Part shown: piece by piece, positions 7,061 through 7,985 of the stretch
How positions within the stretch are numbered: position 1 is the first letter of the stretch
How the letters are laid out: the number at the start of each line of letters is the position of its first letter
Assembly: GCA_013813135.1 (NCBI GenBank)
Contig: JACCSF010000232.1
Span: 1-7,985, forward strand
Direction of reading: 5' to 3'
DNA length: 7,985 nt
Source: Thermoleophilaceae bacterium
Lineage (GTDB): Bacteria > Actinomycetota > Thermoleophilia > Solirubrobacterales > Thermoleophilaceae
Made by a program: the position numbers and the translations under genes
Notes under the pieces: model-generated
The model's database searches: none
What the model was told of the DNA's origin: nothing
What the model saw: only the letters and a program-made list of their open reading frames with translations

Positions 7061-7098
7061 CTGGCGAGCGCGCGGCGCGCGCGAGCGTTCGTTCTCAT
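7057..7098 (-). other. Possible 13-codon coupling mini-ORF between pstC and pstA
   Basis: The 34-base spacer between pstC and pstA is spanned by a small frame reading MRTNARARRALAR and a stop. Its ATG overlaps the pstC TGA as ATGA (7095-7098), and its own TGA overlaps the pstA ATG as ATGA (7057-7060). A GC-only hairpin (5-base stem, 3-base loop, 7068-7080) lies inside it, and pstA lacks a Shine-Dalgarno sequence. The frame could carry terminating pstC ribosomes to the pstA start. Arg/Ala-rich content is what random GC-rich DNA gives, so a functional peptide is doubtful. Confidence 0.3.
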
Positions 7099-7985
7099 TC
7101 GTACACTTGCCTGTACTTGCGGACGAAGCGGATCGAGATCATGTTGATGATGAAGGTGATCACGAACAGGGTCGTGCCGACCGCGAAGATTGTCTTGTAG
7201 GCGATGCTGCCGGTTGCGATGTCGCCCTTGCCGGTAGCCGCGATGAAGGCGGTCATGGTTTCCATCGCCTTGCCCAGATTCGCGCCCCACTGAGGCTGAA
7301 GGCCGGCGGCGATCACCACGACCATCGTCTCGCCGACCGCCCTCGAAAAGCCGAGCACCACCGAGGCCACGATCCCCGATAGGGCGGCGGGGAAGACGAC
7401 CCGCATGGTGACCTGCAGCTTGGAGCCGCCCAGCCCGTACGCGCCTTCGCGGAGCGACTGCGGCACGGCCGACATGGAGTCCTCGGAGATCGAGGCGACC
7501 GTGGGGACCACCAGGAAGCCGATGATGATGCCGGCCGCGAGGCCGTTGAAGATCCCGATGCCGTTGCCGAAGAGCCCACGGAGGACCTCCGGCGTGAAGA
7601 AGGTCAGCGCGAAGTAGCCGAACACGATCGTGGGCACGCCCGCCAGCAGCTCGAGTATCGGCTTGATGATTTTGCGGACGATCGGACGGGCGTACTCGCT
7701 CAGGTAGATCGCCGCGGCGAGTCCGAGCGGTACGGCGACGACCATCGCCACGGCGCTGATCAGGAAGGTGCCCGCCACGAGGGGCAGCACGCCGAAGCTG
7801 GGCGGCTGGAACAGCGGCGACCACTCCGTGCCGAACAGGTAGTCGCCGATGCCTACCTCGCCGAAGAAGACGACCGTCTCCTGAACGAGCGAGAGGACGA
7901 TTCCGGTGGTGGTCAGCACCGAGATCAGGGCCGCCAGCACGAGCAGCGCCTTGATCAGGTCCTCGCCCCAGCGGCGGCGGGGGGG
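7095..7985 (-). CDS. pstC: Phosphate ABC transporter permease PstC (5' end outside window)
   Basis: PstC is the second channel-forming permease of the Pst phosphate importer, paired with PstA. The frame is open to the right edge with 296 residues visible; the first ones, RRRWGEDLIKALL just upstream of an internal GTG (7938-7940), look like the usual cytoplasmic N-terminus leading into the first membrane segment, so only a short N-terminal part is missing. Features in visible numbering: membrane segments near 14-40, 66-96 and 110-130, further segments after that and a last one near 265-286. A periplasmic stretch (GDYLFGTEWSP) lies at about 47-57, the EAA loop at about 168-187 (EDSMSAVPQSLREGAYGLGG), followed by GFSRAVGETM (212-221). 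It is the only main gene here with a TGA stop, which overlaps the mini-ORF ATG. A pstS gene would be expected upstream, outside the window. Confidence 0.97.
   Translation of the reverse strand, partial: PPRRRWGEDLIKALLVLAALISVLTTTGIVLSLVQETVVFFGEVGIGDYLFGTEWSPLFQPPSFGVLPLVAGTFLISAVAMVVAVPLGLAAAIYLSEYARPIVRKIIKPILELLAGVPTIVFGYFALTFFTPEVLRGLFGNGIGIFNGLAAGIIIGFLVVPTVASISEDSMSAVPQSLREGAYGLGGSKLQVTMRVVFPAALSGIVASVVLGFSRAVGETMVVVIAAGLQPQWGANLGKAMETMTAFIAATGKGDIATGSIAYKTIFAVGTTLFVITFIINMISIRFVRKYRQVYE

Noticed and set aside
6156..7824. - strand frames overlapping pstA and pstC (6156-6839 and 7057-7824).
   Set aside because: They are Arg/Gly/His-rich frame-shifted versions of the permease genes with no hydrophobic segments. 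Only the last 13 codons of the 7057-7824 frame are of interest, as a coupling mini-ORF.
1..7985. A wholly new biological system, CRISPR array, prophage, transposon, toxin-antitoxin pair, tRNA or riboswitch.
   Set aside because: Every substantial stretch is explained by recognisable phosphate or polyphosphate genes and a GH3 gene. I saw no repeat arrays, integrase or transposase motifs, or tRNA-like cloverleaf, and the gaps between main genes are at most 33-34 bases.

Overview
The window reads as chromosomal DNA from a very GC-rich bacterium, most likely an actinomycete-type lineage (Actinomycetota). A deep branch such as Thermoleophilia is a guess. The grounds are the strong G/C bias at third codon positions, two GTG starts, a short single-module Ppx/GppA protein of about 300 residues, and the form of the Pst proteins. 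The region is compact: eight protein genes leave almost no non-coding DNA, and the largest gap is 33 bases. I see no RNA gene, mobile element, CRISPR array or sign of recent transfer.

Layout from left to right: (1) the 3' part of a glycoside hydrolase family 3 gene (+ strand), open at the left edge; (2) polyphosphate kinase ppk1 (- strand), converging on it with a shared CTAG that supplies both stop codons; (3) a SixA-type phosphohistidine phosphatase (+ strand), divergent from ppk1 across only 29 bases; (4) on the - strand, transcribed right to left, pstC (cut by the right edge), pstA, pstB, phoU and a ppx/gppA-type phosphatase. These five lie in one tight run with gaps of 8 to 37 bases, so they are probably one operon. 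pstS and any phoP/phoR-like regulators are not in view and may lie beyond the right edge.

The genes form a phosphate uptake, control and storage module. PstC and PstA are the membrane channel and PstB the ATPase of the high-affinity phosphate importer. PhoU is the usual partner that signals importer status. PPK1 polymerises ATP gamma-phosphate into polyphosphate, and the Ppx-like enzyme degrades polyphosphate (or pppGpp). SixA removes phosphate from histidine, and PPK1 works through a phosphohistidine, so this neighbour invites a functional question. The GH3 enzyme is probably unrelated cell-wall or sugar metabolism, but its catalytic acid/base dyad differs from classical NagZ.

This is largely a known type of locus rather than a new system. 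The points most worth a second look are the ppk1/sixA divergent pair, the altered GH3 dyad, a 13-codon mini-ORF stitched by ATGA overlaps between pstC and pstA, and the use of TAG stops by seven of the eight genes.
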